From NCBI GenBank assembly GCA_015698045.1, contig BLAL01000306.1, forward strand, positions 62,001 to 126,000: DNA of 64,000 nucleotides, given 5' to 3'. Numbering within the stretch: the stretch's first letter is position 1; each line of letters opens with the position of its first letter. The stretch is from Rhizophagus clarus (Eukaryota; Glomeromycota; Glomeromycetes; Glomerales; Glomeraceae). This document shows, one piece after another, positions 58,212 through 64,000 of this stretch. The notes beneath the pieces are model-generated. The model was not told the DNA's origin and did no database searches. It was given only the letters and a program-made list of their open reading frames with translations. The position numbers were made by a program, and so were the translations under genes.

Positions 58212-59262
58212 TCACTCATTGGAAGTTTTTGGAATTAGATTTACTTTAATATTATATTTTTCAAAAATTTCAAAATATTGAATATACTTTCCTGTTCTAT
58301 AAATTGTATCTAATTCATCTAAAAATTCTTTTAATTCTGAAACAACTTTTGAAATATTTTGTAAAAACTGTAATTGTGATTGTAATTGTATAGAGATTGG
58401 TGATAGTTGTGATGTATATATGTAAGAAGATTATGTAAAAATTGGCAGAACTGTTATATGTGGTTGAAAAAAAGGTTGCGAATACTGAATTGTTAAAGGC
58501 ATATAAGTTAAAGGATATGTTGAAGATATCATTTGTGAATTTTTTGATACTTTTAGTTGAGTTTATCATATTGAATAAAAGTTCATGTGAAAGATTATCA
58601 AAATCAGCTTCATTATTAACCTGAAATTAAAATTGTAATAATAATAAAAATTTAAAAATTAATATTAAACAATTACATTATAATTATTTTTACTTACAAT
58701 TATTATTGTCTATAATCTTAAATGTATAATAGTTAAATTAAGATGACTGTCACTTTCTACATAATAATATTTATTGTTATAAACTATAAATTGATATTTA
58801 TCCTGCAATAATGTCAATACTTCAACTTTATTAATATTTTCCTCCTGAATTTTATTTTCTTTTGAAACATGACTTAGTTTTTTTGTATTACATAATTTTT
58901 ATGACTTTTTAACAAATGATTTAAATTCATCATATGATATTTTATCTAAATCATAAAAAGTCTAAATAAAATATCAATCATTTAATTAAATAAATATTAT
59001 TAATTAATAATTATTAATAAAAAAGTTTTACCTTTCTTTTAAATTAAACATTTACTATAATAAGTATCATTTTCATTGATTTTTTTAGTTCATCCAGTTT
59101 ATCTTTATTATCTAGCCAATTCCCAGCTTCACAATGATTTTTAACTTTATATATCATTTTAAATTCCTTATAATTTAATAATTCATATTTTTTATTTAAA
59201 ACATCTCTAATTTTTTTTTTAAGTTCAAAAAGATTAAAATGTTTTTCATCCATCACTATCAA
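58212..59262 (-). pseudogene. Decayed unknown gene in the spacer between the two element copies
   Basis: ATG at 59262 opens MDEKHFNLFELKKKIRDVLNKKYELL...NHCEAGNWLDNKDKLDELKKS, a helical, protein-like segment. After a TAA near 59046 the frame continues into an intron and a further exon (FYDLDKISYDEFKSFVKKS) with another TAA, then LSHVSKENK...KVEVLTLLQDKYQFIVYNNKYYYVES. The last segment near 58330-58212 ends DTIYRTGKYIQYFEIFEKYNIKV...KTSNE. Family unknown. It is flanked by the two inverted elements. Confidence 0.45.
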
Positions 59263-59319
59263 TAAAGAAGGTTAAGATGATGCATTATTATTGCTTTTTA
59301 TTTGTAATTTAAATTTAAA

Positions 59320-59469
59320 TCAGTGATTCTTTAAGTAGTAATGAATTAGAAGATTATGTTTTAGATGAAGATTCTGAAATTAAAAAAGGATTTAAATGTA
59401 AAGGTATTTCTGATTCAGGAGATGAATCATGAAGTGGAATAGGTAATGTAGATACAGAAGTTGTGGTAG
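59320..59469 (+). pseudogene. Acidic gene fragment interrupted by the right element
   Basis: A plus-strand frame (DSLSSNELEDYVLDEDSEIK, then FKCKGISDSGDES, a TGA, GIGNVDTEVVV) runs straight into the element terminus at 59470. Its acidic, Ser-rich composition is protein-like. The downstream part would lie beyond the window if the element is an insertion. Confidence 0.45.
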
Positions 59470-59479
59470 CACTGGTCAA

Positions 59480-59690
59480 AATCAATTCTATCAGGTACAT
59501 ATCGGAGACTTATATATCAGCGGCTAATCAGATAAATATCGGGTATTTTTACATATCGGGTACCCAATTTATTACACTTTAAAATATGCCTAATTACCAA
59601 GACCCCGATATCTAAACTATTGGTCACCGATAATATATATCGGGCACAGTTCTATCTTACACATATCGGGTACCCGATATGTGATACAAA
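59480..59690. repeat. Subterminal ATATCGGGTACC repeats, left end of right copy
   Basis: Mirror of 57720-57937, including the complete 18-bp palindrome near 59664. The matching outer cluster lies at 63730-64000. Confidence 0.8.
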
Positions 59691-59938
59691 TTTTAATACG
59701 TTAGATTTCATATTATATAACGTATTAAGAAATTTTTTAGAGTTTACTTTCTTTATAGATTTTTCTTTTTAGAAATTTTTAATTCGTTTAATGTAGTTAA
59801 AAAATTTTTATTGTCTTATTTGTTGAATGAATTATCAAGTTTATAAATTTTTTGTAAAGTGTTTAAAAGTATAATTATTATTGTTAATATTTTTATTTTA
59901 TTACGTATTTTATTACAATAAATTAATAAAAAAGTTAC

Positions 59939-60572
59939 AGTCATTTATAATACAATTTTAAGAAAAGTTTGCTCAAACTTTTCTTAATCGTGATCACGTT
60001 AGGATCAAGAGGAACAAGGGAAACTGCAACCTAAAATAAATAAAAGAAACATTAAAACTGTTTCTTTAATATTCAAAAAATATCCCCCCTTCCCTCCTTA
60101 CATTTCAAGTCTGGAGTCCAGCAATCTGAAAAAAATAAAGAAAGAAATGTTAGTAACGTTTCTTTAACATTAAAAAAAAATCACCACCCTTTCCAACTTA
60201 CATTCTCAAGTCCGGTTCGTTCAAGAAGGCCGGCAACCTAAAAAAAATAAAGAAAGAAACATTAGTAACGTTTCTTTAATATTAAAAAAAAATCCCCTGC
60301 CCTTTCTAACTTACATTCCCAAGTCTGGTTCGTTCAAGAAGGCCGGCAACCTAAAAAAAATAAAGAAAGAAACGTTAGTAACGTTTCTTTAATATTAAAA
60401 AAAAATCACCACCCTTTCCAACTTACATTTCCCAAGTCCGGTTCGTCCAAAAAGGCTGGCAACCTAAAAAAAATAAAGAAACGTTAGTAACGTTTCTTTA
60501 ATATTAAAAAAAAATTCACCCACCCCTTCCAACTTACATTCCAAGTCTGGGAGTCCAGCAATCTAAAAAAAA
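59939..60572 (-). other. Micro-exon array of the right copy
   Basis: Same order as the left array, minus strand: terminal exon near 60031-59942, then units near 60126, 60230, 60350, 60460 and 60570. Donors, acceptors and the GAAACGTTACTAACGTTTC palindrome (shared with the left copy) are kept. Unit 2's donor is GTAAG here but ATAAG in the left copy. Exon differences include a one-base longer unit (GAGAAT before GTAAG) near 60205. Confidence 0.6.
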
Positions 60573-61247
60573 AATAAAAAAAAAATCATGGTTTAGAAAA
60601 CCGTAAAAATAGATTGATCATGATAATCAATGATCGTCAAATTAAATTAAAATGCCGAAACTATTGCATGTAAACGCCAAAAGGTTTCAGCAGTTTAGCA
60701 AAAATGAGTTTGATCATGTATTTTGAAAATGTGAAAGATTATTTCAAGATTTTATATTGTAAATTGATAGATTAGTTCTCTCAATTTGATCTATAAAAAG
60801 ATTTTAGTAATATTTTGGAAGAATCAGCAGTATTAGATCTGTCACGCCTAAATGTACCTTTTTTAAAAATTTATTGGAGACATTTCATCATTACAATATA
60901 TTATATAATATATGACGACAAATTGTTTATTTAATTAATACTTTAATAAAAAAAAAATGAATGTTTAAATAAAAGCAATTTATTATAATAAGCTTTAATT
61001 ACTTATAATTGAGGTCGAATTTTTTAATTTCAAATTATAAAATAGTAAAAATATTAAAATAATAATTAGATGACTATATAAAATATATATATATTTAATA
61101 AAAAATAATAATAATAAAAGATAATAAAAAATAAAAAATAAAAATAATAAAAATATAAAAATATAAATAAAAAATAAAAATAAAAATAAAATATAAAAAA
61201 TACAAAATAAAAAAAAAATAAAAATAAAAAAATATAATTTACGGATT

Positions 61248-61846
61248 CTAAGGCCGCCGATGCGTAGTGTTTCTACACCGCCTACGACTGTGGTGGTTCC
61301 CTAAGAAATATATATAAATTTAGAACTTAAATAACTTAAATATAAATTAAAAAAATTCTTAATAATTACCAGGTCTGTCCCAAAACCTTGTGCGGAACTG
61401 CCTATAATATCTTTCTCCTTCCTGGGACCACCTTCCATTTCGCGCACCATTTCTCCATTCACAGAAATTCTAAAAATGTTAATACTATTAATTTTTTAAT
61501 TTTTTTTATTTTTTTTTTTATGATTTATTATTATTTTACTAACATTAAAATTCCTGACCAAGTTTCTCCACTTTCTTTCTACCTGTTGGCCAGTGAACCT
61601 CACGTGGAACCGTCTCTGAATTCTTCAAGCTAAGCTCTCCCAAAATTCGGAGCGGTCCCTCCTGGGTATGTCATGATAGTAGTTGTTCTTTCTCCTTTAC
61701 ATTATTTATTTAATTTTTATATCAGGAAACGTAAGAGAAAAAAAAACTAGAATATGATCAAAGTTATTTATTAGTTTTCATTTAATTTTTTACCTCCTAT
61801 ATCTTATTAAATATTCAGTTATTGCATCAGTCCAATTTGCGGGCAT
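61248..61846 (-). pseudogene. Trihelix-like gene of the right copy, one nonsense codon
   Basis: Same four exons and splice sites as 55566-56163, ending at TAG rather than TGA. In exon 2 the codon CAA of the left copy (after GAG-AGC-CTA-GCT) is TGA at 61627-61625. Other changes are conservative or scattered (R to H, G to R), and the C-terminal Arg-rich tail has R to C. If translated, it would stop within the trihelix domain. Confidence 0.7.
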
Positions 61847-62617
61847 TTTAAGAAAAAGAATATATAATAATAAAAAATAACGGCAACAAATTTTAAGAAA
61901 AAGAATATATAATAAAAATAACGACAACAAATTTATTGTAAGAAAAAAAAAATGAAACTTCTTTTTATAAACAATTTTTTATCATCTTGTATTATTATAT
62001 TAATTACCCTTCAAGAACATTTACGTAAATTGTTCTAATTTCTCAAATATGTCATGATTGTTATGATCTGTCTTCTTTATATTAATTATAATACAGATAC
62101 GGATCTACAATACAATCAATCACAATGAACAAGTTAAACTCGACCTAAAGTCAATTGTTATGATCGTGATTCCAAAATATCAAGATAAAGGTCTTCTTTT
62201 TAATTATATATCAAATCTAAAAAAGGTAAAATCTAATAATACAGATACGTAAATAAATAGTGTTTTTTATTTTGGTTTATAATAAGCTTTTGCCAATTAT
62301 AGACTACAAATAAAACAATTACAGATCTACAATACATTACACAAAGATCTTGAGCGAACAATTTAAATTCAAAATAAAATATCCAAGATTAACAAAAAAG
62401 TTGGTAACGTTATAATGAAATCGGTAGTAAAACTTAATTTAATCATCTTTAATTAGGTATAAAAATTCTGATAAATTTAATAAAATCAGTGATTTTTTAA
62501 TGATTTTATCAACTCAAGTTAAGCACGAATAGTAAATAATCAAGTTTGTGCTTCTTCGCTAATATTGACTTGTGCATTCGATAGGTGACCGATTTTGTGG
62601 CTGATGTGGCTGAATAT

Positions 62618-63020
62618 AATATTACCCAAATAACCAATAAAAATTGATAATTTTGTTGATCATGTGATTGCACAATCATGATTTAATTATTTATTTATCG
62701 TATTTTTTTTTTTTCAAAAACTTTTTCTCTCTCTCTCAAATTTTTTACTTTATTGTTTTGTCTAAAAAATAAAGATAAAGGTATATTTTTTGTTGAAATT
62801 TCTTTTCCCATTATTATGTTATTTATAATATTACCCAAATAACCAATAAAAATTGATAATTTTGTTGATCATGTGATTGCACAATCACGATTTAATTATT
62901 TATTTATCGTTTTTTTTTTCAAAACTTTTTTCTCTCTCTCTCAAATTTTTACTTTATTGTTTTTGTCTAAAAAATAAAGATAAAGGTATATTTTTTGTTG
63001 AAATTTCTTTTCCCATTATT
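62618..63020. repeat. Tandem duplication present only in the right copy
   Basis: A block beginning ATAATATTACCCAAATAACC and running to the TTTTTTGTTGAAATTTCTTT region occurs at about 62618 and again at 62825, one unit of ~207 bp. The left copy has it once (around 54590-54800). It explains much of the length difference between arms. Confidence 0.7.
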
Positions 63021-64000
63021 ATGTTATTCTTAACACTCTTATTAATATATTTTTCCAATGTATTTCTTCTCACTAACGTCCTAAACAATGTTCTACTATC
63101 GAGTTTTTTACTTTATTGGTTTTTCTAAAAAATAAATACAAAGGTACATTTTTTGTTGAAATTTCTTTTTCCATCCTGTTAACACTCTTACTAATATTTT
63201 TTTCTAATGTGTTTCCTCCTATTAACGTTCCTACTAACAATGTTCTACCGTTAAACATTTTTTATTCCTTACTTTTACTAACACTTCTACTAACATTAAC
63301 ACTAACATTAATACTTATACTTTATATTTTTTTTTATTGACGTTCCTTTTCTACTTCTACTAACTTTCATACCAACATTAATACTAACACTTTCTAATGT
63401 AAAAATTTTTTTATTAACGTTCCTTTTCTTTTGCTAACACTTCTACTAATATTCATACTAACACTTTTATTACTAACATTTTACTTTCTTTCAAATTAAA
63501 TAGATATAATGAAATGAAAACAAGCAAACAAGTGAACATTAATTGTAAATTTGTGTAAAGAGTAGTGAATTTTTTTTATAATATTTTTGTATAATATTTT
63601 TTTTATTATCGATTGAAAATATAAATAAAACTTTCAGTAATTACAATTAAATGAATTAAATTACTTTTAAATTACAATTGTATTTAAATTATAAATCTAC
63701 TACTATTAATACCCCATAAATGCTATACTTTTTGGCTATCCGATATGTGTGAAAATTATGAAATTATGCTTATATTTCAAATACAAATAGGATACATATC
63801 GGGTATATATAGGATACTTATTAGTACTATCCGATAAGTGTATAATATCTGTCCGATATTTTTTTAAAATATATCGGGTACCCAATAAATCTATGATATG
63901 TAACCGATATTTAACTACCCAATATGTATGAGAAATGTACCCGATATGTATGTTATATGTCACCGATTTTTTGCATCTGATGGGTACATATCAGGTACTC

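Larger units (their letters stand above)
59470..64000 (-). mobile_element. 4.4-kb inverted-repeat-bounded element, right copy (inverted, runs off the window)
   Basis: Starts CACTGGTCAAAATC at 59470 and mirrors the left copy through every block to 64000, which corresponds to about 53616 of the left copy, so roughly 100 bp lie outside. Scattered substitutions and small indels separate the copies, plus an extra ~207-bp tandem duplication at about 62618-62830. The trihelix gene here has a stop codon. No TA precedes this terminus (flank GGTAG), so it is not a simple continuation of the left insertion. Confidence 0.75.

Noticed and set aside
59044..59262. Treating MDEKHF... as a complete 72-residue gene
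   Set aside because: The frame carries on past the TAA with protein-like residues, an intron and further exons, so it is better read as part of a decayed longer gene.

Overview
The window looks like AT-rich nuclear DNA of an early-diverging fungus, most likely an arbuscular mycorrhizal (Glomeromycotina, Rhizophagus-like) genome. This rests on the very low GC of non-coding DNA, genes with several short GT-AG introns, long gene-poor stretches, a Sel1-repeat protein, and decayed members of families I remember as abundant in Rhizophagus (SAM plus atypical kinase; a multi-exon 'GEVSP' family). The species call is inference from recollection; no search was run. No rRNA, tRNA or CRISPR array was recognised.

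Layout. (1) 1-2103: decayed Polinton-like DNA polymerase B gene, minus strand, running off the left edge. 2104-5720: repeat-rich DNA, an ATTTTGGTACC motif cluster and a broken basic ORF. (2) 5720-15346: two copies of a three-exon gene unit of unknown function, each disabled differently. The first carries a 395-bp MITE. Between them lie a decayed trihelix-like gene (7813-8200), AT-rich DNA and a small Ser/Asn-rich gene (11699). (3) 15603-22374: compact host genes: protein phosphatase methylesterase (with a probable U12-type AT-AC intron), a secreted EcsC-like protein, a short-chain dehydrogenase and an F-box protein. (4) 22375-36037: mostly non-coding, with tandem repeats and one seven-exon coiled-coil gene. 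(5) 36038-41968: cofactor-independent phosphoglycerate mutase, a divergent probable mitochondrial DEAD-box helicase and a Sel1-repeat protein. (6) 42-53 kb: accessory DNA with an 82-bp tandem array, two multi-exon pseudogenes, a fold-back repeat and a hAT-type MITE with a perfect 8-bp target duplication.

(7) 53.5-64 kb is the most unusual part. Two copies of a ~4.4-kb element lie in inverted orientation around a 1.5-kb spacer. The element is bounded by CACTGGTCAAAATC inverted termini, with a dense cluster of ATATCGGGTACC-type repeats at each end. Each copy holds a four-exon gene for a 118-residue trihelix/Myb-SANT-like protein (open in the left copy, nonsense-mutated in the right). Each also holds a tandem array of 24-37-nt 'micro-exons' separated by ~75-nt introns whose TACTAAC branch site sits inside a palindrome. 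I see no transposase. A decayed relative of the trihelix gene at 7.8 kb shows the family is older than these two copies.

The stop codons that break the pseudogenes are largely ones that a C-to-T change in CGA, CAA or CAG would create, as expected if repeated DNA has been cytosine-methylated and deaminated. Exon coordinates were worked out by hand from splice sites, frame and family similarity; the main host genes give total coding lengths divisible by three.
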